A stretch of 64,000 nt of DNA, taken from assembly GCA_964398885.1 (NCBI GenBank), contig CAYNOU010000001.1, forward strand, positions 35,670-99,669, given 5' to 3'. This document shows, piece after piece, positions 17,700-26,840 of the stretch (the stretch's first letter is position 1; each line of letters opens with the position of its first letter). This stretch comes from JAGMCF01 sp964398885 (GTDB lineage: Bacteria > Cloacimonadota > Cloacimonadia > JGIOTU-2). The position numbers were made by a program, and so were the translations under genes. The notes under the pieces were generated by a model. The model did no database searches. It was not told the DNA's origin and saw nothing but the letters and a program-made list of their open reading frames with translations.

Positions 17700-18419
17700 T
17701 TAGAATCTCTTTACGAGAGCAAGGGTTATTTTCTCACTTTTAGGATTAAAGTCAATATGAAAAGAAAAATCATTTTTGACAGATAAATTTTTGTTATATT
17801 TAGAAGTTGAGCGAACAGCTTTAATCATGCTTATTACTCTATTTACAATCATAGCTCCGATAGTAAATTTTGCAAGTATCTTAAATTTATTTTTTTCACG
17901 CCGCAGTTCTCCATATCTATACCAGATTTCTTTTGATTGCCAATTCCATTCTTCATGCCCTTGATAAAGAGTATTAGAAAGAAATTCGTCGTGGTCTTCT
18001 TGATTCCATTTCTCTAAACCATAACTTTGCAATTGTGAATCTGTAAGCCAGAGTCTCCACCTTGCATATATTCTGGCATTATTATTATATCCTTCACTGG
18101 AAAAATAATGTTGAAGATTTTTATAATATTGAGCACTACAATTTGTAGTATTACTTCCAGAATATGCAGAGGCATATATTTTGTAGTCTCTTTCTGCCCA
18201 GTCTGCTTCCTGTAAGAATCCAAAATATCCAAGCCAGAGAATAGTCTCGCTTGCAAGACTAATAAGAGCTGAAGTATTATTTTTGGAGTAAAATTCTCCA
18301 GCACCTGGCAATAAGGAAGAAAGCAAGGCTGCTTTTGTCTTTGACTTCGGTTGTTGTGCAAAAAGAGAAGTAAAAATAAAAAGGATAAAGATTGATATAA
18401 GTAAAATTCTTTTTTTCAT
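17700..18419 (-). CDS. Secreted DUF5683-like membrane-associated protein
   Basis: A 239-residue protein with a signal peptide (MKKRILLISIFILFIFTSLFAQ). The segment SKTKAALLSSLLPGAGEFYS matches the start of the DUF5683-type fold, in which the ALLS.LLPG.G..Y motif is followed by hydrophobic helices; here LISLASETILWLGYFGFL and KFTIGAMIVNRVISMIKAV. The middle is rich in Tyr and Trp. Function is unknown; relatives are predicted envelope proteins. It follows the 18504-19211 gene with 84 bases between. Confidence 0.65.
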   Translation of the reverse strand: MKKRILLISIFILFIFTSLFAQQPKSKTKAALLSSLLPGAGEFYSKNNTSALISLASETILWLGYFGFLQEADWAERDYKIYASAYSGSNTTNCSAQYYKNLQHYFSSEGYNNNARIYARWRLWLTDSQLQSYGLEKWNQEDHDEFLSNTLYQGHEEWNWQSKEIWYRYGELRREKNKFKILAKFTIGAMIVNRVISMIKAVRSTSKYNKNLSVKNDFSFHIDFNPKSEKITLALVKRF

Positions 18420-18503
18420 TTGGCGATTACTTCTTTCTTTTATTTTTGTGTTTTTCTCTCAAAATCATATCAGCGTCGGTCTCGGCGCCCAGACGGGATG
18501 GAA

Positions 18504-19211
18504 TCATTTCAAAATAATGCACTTTTTGATAGAAGTAAATGTATCGGTATATAATTTGTAGAAATAAATTCCAGAACTCATATCTTTAGCGTTCCATATC
18601 AGGTAATGAAAGCCAGCTGGCTTATCTTCATCAACGAGGGTTTCAACTAATTGACCTTTTAGATTATAAATTTGCAGTTTGACATTACTGGCTTTTGGTA
18701 ATGAATAACTGATGAAGGTTGTTGCATTAAAGGGATTAGGGCTGTTTTGTCTTAGTTGAAACACGGGAGGAATATTAGAACTATTGACATCGGTTAAATA
18801 TGATGTTAACATATAGGGTTCAAATGGGCTCCCAATAGTTTCTCCATCTTCAAAGACAATAATCTCATTACAATCATAAACCACATCAGTTGAGTCATCA
18901 TATATTTTAAAGTTTATCTCTTCTCCGATTATATTTCCGACAATTGTAAGGTACCAATATCCATCATAGTAAGGTGGGTTGGCTGGTTGCCAGATGCCTA
19001 CTGCTCGGCAATCAGATTCTCCATCAGGTCCGAACGCACCTAACATATTATTCCCATTTCCTTCAAATACTACTCCATCAAATGTAACTTCTGCCATTAA
19101 GACCATTGAATATTGAGTTCCATATATGTGCTCCCAGTTTGGTGGGTCTGCATATAAAAATTGATTTACAAATATTAATAATAAGATAAGAATAAAAATC
19201 TTTATTTTCAT
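18504..19211 (-). CDS. Secreted protein: one GTQ-type beta domain plus sorting domain
   Basis: Start set at ATG 19211, which has GGAAGAA upstream and opens a signal peptide (MKIKIFILILLLIFVNQFLYA); an ATG at 19223 lacks a ribosome site. Residues about 22-130 form a beta-rich domain (HIYGTQYSMVLMAEVTFDG, LGAFGPDGESDCRAVGIW, YWYLTIVGNIIGEEINFKIYDD) that occurs twice more in the neighbour at 19327-22665. The C-terminus is a FlgD-like sorting domain (SPNPFNATTFISYSLP, IYNLKGQLVETL, WNAKDMSSGIYFYKL). The loop that carries palindrome inserts in other proteins is short here. Confidence 0.8.
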   Translation of the reverse strand: MKIKIFILILLLIFVNQFLYADPPNWEHIYGTQYSMVLMAEVTFDGVVFEGNGNNMLGAFGPDGESDCRAVGIWQPANPPYYDGYWYLTIVGNIIGEEINFKIYDDSTDVVYDCNEIIVFEDGETIGSPFEPYMLTSYLTDVNSSNIPPVFQLRQNSPNPFNATTFISYSLPKASNVKLQIYNLKGQLVETLVDEDKPAGFHYLIWNAKDMSSGIYFYKLYTDTFTSIKKCIILK

Positions 19212-19275
19212 TAATTCTTCCATTCGGCTCTATGTGAAATTAATTTATTAATTCATATATAAAAATTTGAATATA

Positions 19276-19309
19276 AGGAAAGGCAGTTTATTTAAAACTA
19301 CCTTTCCTT
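19276..19309 (-). terminator. Likely intrinsic terminator after the beta-helix protein gene
   Basis: AAGGAAAGGCAGTTTA...TAAAACTACCTTTCCTT forms a stem of about 14 bp with one mismatch. On the minus strand it lies 18 bases after the stop at 19327 and runs into TTATATT. Confidence 0.55.
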
Positions 19310-19326
19310 TTATTGGTTAACTGCAA

Positions 19327-22300
19327 TTATTTAAGTTTTATTAATTTCTGAATTTCAGTATATTTATCAGTCGTTAGTTTATAGAAATATATTCCGCTTG
19401 GTAATGAGTTATTTTTAGCATCTTTTCCATTCCATTTTACAAGATATGTATCCGGTTCTTTTGTTGAATTAACTAAGGTTTTCACTTTTTGACCTAAGAT
19501 ATTATATATTGAGATATCAACTTTAGTTCTTTCTGGAATTTGATACTTTATAGAAGTTGAGTTATAGAAAGGATTGGGATGGGAATTATATAAATTATAC
19601 TCTTCTGGAATATCACTATTTGAACCATTACAAGTTACAATAACAGCTTTTTCAGGAGAGCCAATAATAGCATCATTTTGGAAGATTATTTCCTCATTAC
19701 TTTTAAATGTTTCTTCAGTAACTATATCATAAACTTTGAAATATAATTCTTCTCCATTCTCATTACCAACTATAGTAAAATACCAAAAATCATACACTTT
19801 TTTTCCAACAGAACGACAATTACCTTCATTATCAAAAACTCCTACAATATATTTATCAGAGTTGCCAATGGTTTCATTATTGATTTTTATATCTGCCATA
19901 GCTATCATATTATATTGTGTCCCGGTGATTAATTGCCATCCTGCCCGATTATAATCGTTATTTTTCTTATATAAAGGCTCAGACTTGTCATTTTCAATAA
20001 GAGGATAAATTAATACAGAAGAATCAGGTACATTAATTTTATAAGTTACTCCCGGTTCCAATTGAGTCAAATCACCAATCCAACCACCACTATATATGGC
20101 AGATTTGTCTTGTGTCTTTACCACAGTTGCACTTATTGAAGCTAATGCTTCAGATAAAGTAAGTGAGACATAAGGATAATATCCAACCCAATTCCAATTT
20201 GGCACTAAGTTAATTGGATGTGTCACTGGATTTATCGCTGTTCCACTCACAGTAAATGTATCAACAGCATTATTCATATACACTAGATAACCTTCACCAT
20301 CGGTTATTTCTGATAAACCTGGACCCCATGATGTTCCATTGTATGTTGTAGAATTATATTGGTCTTTTACCTGATAAATATCATTTGGTGTTAAAGTATC
20401 AAATATTGTTGATATTGAAGGATCAGGTGGATGGAGATTAAATGATATCCAATTCCATTCTTCAATTAGAGAGAAGTCTTGGTTATGCATTGGTGAGGGT
20501 GCATTTAAGCTAATAGCGTTATCAGTGCAATCTGCAAAAGTTATTGTTTCAACACAGTCATAAATGCTGTCTGTTTGGGTTTCATACATTTTGAAGCTAA
20601 TATCTTCACCAGAGTTGTTGTTACTTACGATTGTTAGATACCAATAGCCATCAAGGTCCCAGTAATTAGTCCATAGAGGATGATTACCTTCTTGCCATAT
20701 AGCTATTCCTCGGCAATCACCTCCAGGTCCAAAAGCAGCTACCTGGTTGCTCCCTATATGTTTAACAAATTTACCATCATAAGTTACTGTTGCATATTCT
20801 ATCATTACAAATTGTGTACCCGAGATTACTTCCCAATTAATCAATGTCATATCAACATTTCTTGTTGTATCTTCTGCTACAACTTCTACATCACTAATAG
20901 TAACACTTGTATAATGATCTAATGAAGCAATAACATCGTAGGTACCACTTAAGATCTCAATTTGGTAATCACCATTAACATCTGGATGGACTGTTACAGT
21001 ATCTGCTGTCACATCAACATCCTGCACATTGCCAATTCCATCATAGAGAGTAACAGTTCCTTCAATATAACCTTCATATCTAATGAGTTGTAATATAAAA
21101 TTGATATTTTCAGTTATCAGTCCAGATTGAACAACCACATTTGTTATTGTAGAGTCGCTATAGCCAGCCAAATAGGCGCTAACATTATAAGTTCCTGGTG
21201 CAATTTCAATTTCATATTCATAATAAAGTATAATACCGGGATTATAAGGATCTTCTACACCATAAGGATGTACAGTTATTCCTCCAGCAGATACTTCGGT
21301 TTCTAATATATTACCAATTCCTTCATTGATATCCACTGTTCCTTTAATCTTACCAGGTGGAGGAGGAGATAGAGTAAAGTCTAAGATTACTATTTGATTG
21401 GCAACATTTACAGAATAATATGATGAAGGATTATATCCTGTTAATGAGGCAGTAACATCATAAGTTCCTGATGATACATCTAAAAAGTAGTTTCCATCTC
21501 CATCAGGATTTACAGTTGTTATTGTATTCGGTGGCGTTAATAAAGTAGCTGTTACAGTAACATCCTGGACATTACCATAGCCCCCATCAAGAGTAACTAC
21601 TCCACGAATTCCAGTTTGGACAAAGTAAAAAGCTCCAATATCATTTCTTGTATTATCCGGGTCATTGTAAATAGGGTCTGGATGGCCAGTATCAATACAA
21701 GGTGATTTTGTTGAATCTGGAGTAGGAATATTAACCCATGTTAAATGAAAATCTCCATTTAAGGGGTCTGCAAAAAGTGGGTCAGAATCTACACAGGTTG
21801 TGTCAGTATAACTTTGCCCTGTTCCATTCTCAATATCAGAATATGTAGCAGTTAATGTGCCTCCGCTATCAAAGTAAATTCCATTAATTCCATTATCCCA
21901 AACGATACTATTTAACAAAGTAACATCTGAATTAAATAAACATGCAATTCCGCTTCCACCACTATACGCAAGATTTTTTGAAATAGTTGAATTAATTAAT
22001 GTAGGATTAGAATTATCAAAGCAGGCGATTCCACCTCCATTCCAGGAGGTATTGTTATTATAAATACACACTTTTGTTAGTTCTGGATTGGAAGTATAGC
22101 AAAATATACCACCGCCATCATAGGTAGCGGTATTATCATGAACAGAAACAGTTGTTATATTCGGGTTTGAGTTTAACATATAAATTCCACCGCCATATCC
22201 AGCAGCATAATTTTTCATTATCGTTACATTTTCAAAAGTTTCGTTAGAATTTTCAAGAAAAACAGCACCACCCGAACTCTCAGCTCCAGTTGCCCTACCG

Positions 22301-22665
22301 TATTCTAATATGCAATAAGCTAAGCTTGAACCTTCCTGCCCGTTTATATTGGTGTCATAGAATCTAAGTCCATACCAACCGGTTGTAGTATCCTGTGCAG
22401 TAAAAGTAATAAGACTATCAGCATTACCGTCTGCAATTAACCTGCCATATACAATGAACTTATAGTGACCAGAGAATTGAACAATTACTCCTGGTTCAAT
22501 TGATAAAGTACTATCAGATGGAATTGTTATTTCACCATTAATAATATATGGACTGCCTGCAAAGGTCCATATTCCGCTGACATTGCCACCGGGAATATTT
22601 GTGTCAGCGATTGTAATTGAGGCTGTAAGTAATACACCAAATAAGATAATAACTATCTTTTTCAT
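19327..22665 (-). CDS. Large secreted multidomain beta-helix protein with sorting domain
   Basis: An 1112-residue protein. Order: signal peptide (1-20); a right-handed parallel beta-helix (about 25-345) with polymorphic-outer-membrane-type repeats (GGAVFLENSNETFENVTI, GGGIYMLNSNPNITTVSV); three carboxypeptidase-regulatory-like beta-sandwich units (about 353-610: GVVTLDGGYGNVQDVTV, GTVDINEGIGNILETEV, GTVTLYDGIGNVQDVDV, each ending GTYDV.ASL or GTYNVSAYL); a GTQ-type domain (ISGTQFVMIEYATVTYDG); a Trp-rich domain (EEWNWISFNLHPPDPS ... NWNWVGYYPY); a second GTQ-type domain (ITGTQYNMIAMADIKI); and the FlgD-like sorting domain (SHPNPFYNSTSIKYQIP...GIYFYKL). It is probably displayed on the cell surface and may bind or cut carbohydrate, but no catalytic residues are evident. 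Confidence 0.85.
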   Translation of the reverse strand: MKKIVIILFGVLLTASITIADTNIPGGNVSGIWTFAGSPYIINGEITIPSDSTLSIEPGVIVQFSGHYKFIVYGRLIADGNADSLITFTAQDTTTGWYGLRFYDTNINGQEGSSLAYCILEYGRATGAESSGGAVFLENSNETFENVTIMKNYAAGYGGGIYMLNSNPNITTVSVHDNTATYDGGGIFCYTSNPELTKVCIYNNNTSWNGGGIACFDNSNPTLINSTISKNLAYSGGSGIACLFNSDVTLLNSIVWDNGINGIYFDSGGTLTATYSDIENGTGQSYTDTTCVDSDPLFADPLNGDFHLTWVNIPTPDSTKSPCIDTGHPDPIYNDPDNTRNDIGAFYFVQTGIRGVVTLDGGYGNVQDVTVTATLLTPPNTITTVNPDGDGNYFLDVSSGTYDVTASLTGYNPSSYYSVNVANQIVILDFTLSPPPPGKIKGTVDINEGIGNILETEVSAGGITVHPYGVEDPYNPGIILYYEYEIEIAPGTYNVSAYLAGYSDSTITNVVVQSGLITENINFILQLIRYEGYIEGTVTLYDGIGNVQDVDVTADTVTVHPDVNGDYQIEILSGTYDVIASLDHYTSVTISDVEVVAEDTTRNVDMTLINWEVISGTQFVMIEYATVTYDGKFVKHIGSNQVAAFGPGGDCRGIAIWQEGNHPLWTNYWDLDGYWYLTIVSNNNSGEDISFKMYETQTDSIYDCVETITFADCTDNAISLNAPSPMHNQDFSLIEEWNWISFNLHPPDPSISTIFDTLTPNDIYQVKDQYNSTTYNGTSWGPGLSEITDGEGYLVYMNNAVDTFTVSGTAINPVTHPINLVPNWNWVGYYPYVSLTLSEALASISATVVKTQDKSAIYSGGWIGDLTQLEPGVTYKINVPDSSVLIYPLIENDKSEPLYKKNNDYNRAGWQLITGTQYNMIAMADIKINNETIGNSDKYIVGVFDNEGNCRSVGKKVYDFWYFTIVGNENGEELYFKVYDIVTEETFKSNEEIIFQNDAIIGSPEKAVIVTCNGSNSDIPEEYNLYNSHPNPFYNSTSIKYQIPERTKVDISIYNILGQKVKTLVNSTKEPDTYLVKWNGKDAKNNSLPSGIYFYKLTTDKYTEIQKLIKLK

Positions 22666-22707
22666 GGTTCCTCCTTATTTAATTTTTTCATAGTTTCTTA
22701 TATTTTA

Positions 22708-24783
22708 TTATGGTGCGACTTGAATAATTTTTAATCCTTCGTTATCTGCTAAGTATACATAACTGCCAAACTTATAAATGGATACGGGTTCTGTTGACAT
22801 TTCAAAATTCCCTAAGATATAGGGGGATAAAGGGTTTGAAACATCTATTACAATCAAACCCCTATCTTTATCTGCTAAATATACATAATTATCTTGAGCA
22901 TAAACACTATAGGCAAAACCATTTGTTGGACAATTGGCAACAAGAGTTGGAGAGTTTACATCAGAAATATCAATAATTTCTAATCCATTCTCACCATTTG
23001 CTAAGTATGCATAGTTTTCAAGTACATATACATCCTGTGATAGTCCATTAATTGGTAAATTAGAGACAGATGTGGGATTTAATGGATCAGAAATGTCAAT
23101 AATAGCAAGTCCTCCATTTAGACCATTGGCAACGAATGCATAATCACAATTGTTTTTAACAAACACTCTTCTTGCATCACCATTGGTTGAGATTTTTGCC
23201 CTAAAATGAGGGGGTCCAGATGTGATGATTATTGAAAGTCCAATTTCGCCATCTGCAATATATGCATAATCTCCATAGACAAATACATCATTTGGAATGC
23301 CATCTTCACCTGTTCCGCAAGAACCAGTTATTATTGGTGCATAAATATTACTAATATCTATAAGATTAAAACCTCCATTATGATTTGTAACATATGCATG
23401 ATTATCCTGTACAAATACAGAAAGCGTTCGGTCTGTTAAACTTAATGTAGTAATTCCAGTAGGAGAGCTTGGATTTGAACAATCAATTATGGCTAAACCA
23501 GCAAATTTTGTTGAAATAAATGCATTATAATTAGAAACAAAAACTTCAGTTGGGTCGCCAGAAGTAGAAACACTACTTACTAACCCTAACAATATATTTA
23601 TGCATTCTTCATCAGAATAAGCAGAATATTCTGTTTCATAATATGCTCGTACACGATAAGAAAATGTTCCACAAGGTTGTTCAATATCATCTATAAAAGA
23701 AGTAGCATTAGTTGCTACAGAATCATACTCTGTAATCCAATCCAATTCACCAATTTTTTTATCAATATAAAATCCTTGTTCTCCCTGGCTATTATCATCC
23801 CACATAATTTTGATTTTACTTGGATCTGGTTTCTGTAATGTAAGATTTGATGGTGCAGGAAAGATATTATCAATCTCATCGGTTTCAATAAAGCCAGAAT
23901 AGTGGTTCTGTCCATAAGCATAGACTCTATATTTTATATTTTGATTAATATCAGCATTTTCATCTATCCATTGCGTAGCATTTTCTGCAGTCGTTCCATA
24001 GGAGGATTGCCAATTCCCATCGTTAACTTTTTTATCTATTTTAAAACCTTCCTCTCCATCTGAGTTGTCAGTCCAATTAAGTTGAATCTTGTTTATTGCG
24101 AGTATGCTGTATGTTAAGTTTGATGGGCTTGGAAAAGTAGGAGTTATTGAATTTTCAGCTGAAACTGATTTTGATTCTCCAACAAAGGCAGAAACTCTGT
24201 AATATATTGTATCAAAAAGTGTTGTAGTATCAAGAAAGTTGTTTACATTTGCTGTAAGCTTTTTGTAGCTATTATTCCATGAACCGTTACCAATCTTTTT
24301 ATCAATGAGATATCCATCTTCGCCGACGCACCTATCATTCCAGGTTATTTTAATTGTATCTTGAGATATTTGCTCAATAACAATATTTGATGGTGTAGTA
24401 TTATCAGAAAAATAAGCGACAACTTCAGAGAAATATGAGGAAGTACCTTCTGATATATTATCAGCTTTTACCTTATAAGCATAAACTAAACTGTCATTAG
24501 TTAGAATATCATCTTTAAATAAATGAGATTCATCGGAAATGACTTCATAATTTTCATTCCAGTTACCTTCACCAGCTTTTCTGGCAATAACAAATTGGAT
24601 AGTATCATTTGTGTTAAAGTAATTCCAGGTTAGTTTTATTCTGCCATCTGCAATTTTCTCAATTTTCAAATCAGTTGGAGCTTCTTTACTAGGAGCTGTT
24701 AGTTTTCCACAACTTATAATATAAAGTAGTATGATAATTAAAGAAAAGAAAGATAAAATATATTTTTTATTTTTTATTTTCAT
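22708..24783 (-). CDS. Lipoprotein with fibronectin-III-like and LVIVD repeats
   Basis: Start set at ATG 24783 (AAGGA upstream). The N-terminus is a lipoprotein signal (FFSLIIILLYIISC; Cys about 25). Four FnIII-like modules follow (about 36-410), each with I.ITWND...GE.GY.IDKK.G...W and a closing YRV.A. Residues about 415-690 carry LVIVD repeats (AFISTKFAGLAIIDCSNPSS, YAYLANGENGLEIIDISD, YVYLADKDRGLIVIDVSN), forming an extracellular propeller. The start overlaps the end of the secretin gene by 17 bases, so it belongs to the pilus transcript, and it could be a surface accessory of that system. There is no C-terminal sorting domain. Confidence 0.8.
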   Translation of the reverse strand: MKIKNKKYILSFFSLIIILLYIISCGKLTAPSKEAPTDLKIEKIADGRIKLTWNYFNTNDTIQFVIARKAGEGNWNENYEVISDESHLFKDDILTNDSLVYAYKVKADNISEGTSSYFSEVVAYFSDNTTPSNIVIEQISQDTIKITWNDRCVGEDGYLIDKKIGNGSWNNSYKKLTANVNNFLDTTTLFDTIYYRVSAFVGESKSVSAENSITPTFPSPSNLTYSILAINKIQLNWTDNSDGEEGFKIDKKVNDGNWQSSYGTTAENATQWIDENADINQNIKYRVYAYGQNHYSGFIETDEIDNIFPAPSNLTLQKPDPSKIKIMWDDNSQGEQGFYIDKKIGELDWITEYDSVATNATSFIDDIEQPCGTFSYRVRAYYETEYSAYSDEECINILLGLVSSVSTSGDPTEVFVSNYNAFISTKFAGLAIIDCSNPSSPTGITTLSLTDRTLSVFVQDNHAYVTNHNGGFNLIDISNIYAPIITGSCGTGEDGIPNDVFVYGDYAYIADGEIGLSIIITSGPPHFRAKISTNGDARRVFVKNNCDYAFVANGLNGGLAIIDISDPLNPTSVSNLPINGLSQDVYVLENYAYLANGENGLEIIDISDVNSPTLVANCPTNGFAYSVYAQDNYVYLADKDRGLIVIDVSNPLSPYILGNFEMSTEPVSIYKFGSYVYLADNEGLKIIQVAP

Positions 24784-25966
24784 TTTTTCCTTTTTTATTC
24801 TCAATAAATAGTGTATCAATATTAGTTGAATTTTCTCTAAATTCTTCTATCTTTTCTTTAGTAGAGATAAGTTCTTTTTTTCTCTTATCAAGAGATTTTG
24901 CAATTTCAGCCTTTAATATGATAATCATTTCACGAATATTTTTTTCTTTCTTATTATAACCTGTGAGATAGCGTATTCCGAAGACCCACCATGGTAGGTC
25001 TTTTAGAAGTGGAATTCCAGTACGAACTATTGTAACTTCCGTATCATATAGACCACCCATCACAGTTTCCTCGCCATCAAATAGTAAAACATCTGTTTCT
25101 GATTGACTTGTATGGATAATCGTGCTAATTTCTCCAGGAACTGCTGAACTCTTTTCAATTTTTGCTTTAAGATGAATAGCTTCTTTCCCATCCTCTTCTA
25201 TAACGGTTGGTGTAACATCCATAATAACACCTGTTTTAAAGAATTTATCCGTAATATTTCCAGCTTCATCTGTTTGTTTGACAGAGAAATCATCACCAAC
25301 TTGAATCTTTCCTGTTTTTCCAGATAAAACGCAAACAGAGGGTCTTGCGATAACCGTCCCCTTTTGATTACTTTCAATTATTCGTAAAAGAGCATTAATA
25401 TCAATAGTTATATCACCTGATTCAAGTCTTGTAGAACCTGTAGCCTGTAATAGTTCAGAACCAACCATACTTCCGGCCTTAAAATCAATTGAGGCAACAA
25501 CCTTATTGTTGAATAGTGTTGACCAGTCAATGCCAATACTGTTTAAGAATGATTTATCAGCTTTAAATAGTATTGCACTGATTTTCACCTGTTTGCTATC
25601 AATTGAAATTTCTGGTTTTTCTTCTTTTATAACTTCTTCCTCTACTATTAAATCTTTAATTAAATATGCACCTGGTAGTTCTTCAAGAACGAGATTATGA
25701 TAACTAACAATAATATTGAGAGCTTCCTTCCAATATAATTTTTTAATTGGAATTCCAATTGGTTTTGTTACGCTACTCATATTAATGATTTTTTTACCTT
25801 CAAACTGTTGAGACATAACCTCAAGAGTTTTCAAAGCATCTGGAATAGATAGAGTTTGAGAAATAGTTATTAATTCTTTTTCACTATAATTTTTACCTAT
25901 CTGGCGCTGAGCAAATAAGTTAAAATATACAAAAAATATGATTAAAATTATAAGTATTTTTTTCAT
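24767..25966 (-). CDS. pilQ: Secretin (PilQ/GspD family) of the pilus system
   Basis: A 399-residue protein with a signal peptide (MKKILIILIIFFVYFNLFAQ). Residues about 35-105 look like a secretin N-terminal (STN-type) domain. From about 120 to 350 the secretin core is clear: VKISAILFKADKSFLNSIGIDWS, GTVIARPSVCVLSGKTGKIQVGD, VIMDVTPTVIEEDGKEAIHL, and ETVMGGLYDTEVTIVRTGIPLLKDLPW. Secretins form the outer-membrane ring through which the pilus passes. It is short for PilQ, with a single N-terminal domain and no AMIN domains, and a charged C-terminal tail. Its start overlaps the stop of the PilO/PilP-like gene (ATGA). Confidence 0.88.
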   Translation of the reverse strand: MKKILIILIIFFVYFNLFAQRQIGKNYSEKELITISQTLSIPDALKTLEVMSQQFEGKKIINMSSVTKPIGIPIKKLYWKEALNIIVSYHNLVLEELPGAYLIKDLIVEEEVIKEEKPEISIDSKQVKISAILFKADKSFLNSIGIDWSTLFNNKVVASIDFKAGSMVGSELLQATGSTRLESGDITIDINALLRIIESNQKGTVIARPSVCVLSGKTGKIQVGDDFSVKQTDEAGNITDKFFKTGVIMDVTPTVIEEDGKEAIHLKAKIEKSSAVPGEISTIIHTSQSETDVLLFDGEETVMGGLYDTEVTIVRTGIPLLKDLPWWVFGIRYLTGYNKKEKNIREMIIILKAEIAKSLDKRKKELISTKEKIEEFRENSTNIDTLFIENKKGKNENKK

Positions 25967-26835
25967 AAGTTATCCCCATTCATATATATTATTTCCTCTT
26001 CACGAATACCAATTCTATTTATCATAAAAACTGCTGCCTGTTTATACCAATTAATGTTATCTAAATATCCATAAGCAACCTTTTCACCGGGCGTTAAGGT
26101 ATGAATCCTTCCTTTATCATCACGCAAAAAAGCTTTATACGGAGTTAATCCAATTATCGTTGATGTATATATATTTAGAAATTTAAGCTCATATTCATCA
26201 GATATAGGGGCATGGATTCTTGAATAAAATGGATTATATCTAAGATTTGTAAACTTAAAATTTCTAAATGGTATGTTTTTTAGTTCAGTCCCATCCTCAT
26301 TAAAATATGCATTCAGTGTAATTGTAAAGCTTACTGTATCAGCTTTAGCTACAGATTGTTCAGCAATTTTAATAGATTCAATTGTATAAAGAGGGGATTG
26401 ATACTCAATTTGAAATACAAAAAAATAAAGAGATTTTATATCAGCATTACCAGAAATCGTGTATGTATTAAAAGAAAATTCTTTAACCTTTCCAGACTTT
26501 GAAATCTGAAAATTAAAACTTACATCAGGGCAGAAATTATCCGCAATATCAACTAAATATTGGTATGTAAGAGTTGGAGTGTCTTCTCTTAGTATAAGTT
26601 TACTGTTTTCAAGAACTTCTTTTTTCATATCCTCAAGAGATTGCATAACCTTTTCTTCATTTTCCAAATCTGGATTTGCCTTTTTGAGTCCTTCAAGCAT
26701 CTCTGAGTTTTCTTTGTTTGCCTTTTTCATTTTTTCTAATCTTCTAACAGAATTTGCGTTAGCCAAGATAGTGCCAATTATTACAATTAACAATAAAACA
26801 ACTAAAACAATTGTATTTCTAACCGTATATGGCAT
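25963..26835 (-). CDS. PilO/PilP-like inner-membrane alignment protein
   Basis: A 290-residue protein. One N-terminal membrane helix (RNTIVLVVLLLIVIIGTIL) is followed by a coiled coil (about 28-75), a PilO-like beta domain (about 80-165: GNADIKSLYFFVFQIEYQSPLYTIESI), and a C-terminal portion with PilP-like features (IIGLTPYKAFLRDDKGRIHTLTPGEKVAYGYL), where PilP proteins also carry a short beta-barrel with the pattern GI..IGD.KA.L....... It thus may do the work of both PilO and PilP. It lies 5 bases after the PilM/N gene and overlaps the secretin gene by 4 bases. Confidence 0.65.
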   Translation of the reverse strand: MPYTVRNTIVLVVLLLIVIIGTILANANSVRRLEKMKKANKENSEMLEGLKKANPDLENEEKVMQSLEDMKKEVLENSKLILREDTPTLTYQYLVDIADNFCPDVSFNFQISKSGKVKEFSFNTYTISGNADIKSLYFFVFQIEYQSPLYTIESIKIAEQSVAKADTVSFTITLNAYFNEDGTELKNIPFRNFKFTNLRYNPFYSRIHAPISDEYELKFLNIYTSTIIGLTPYKAFLRDDKGRIHTLTPGEKVAYGYLDNINWYKQAAVFMINRIGIREEEIIYMNGDNL

Positions 26836-26840
26836 ATTAT

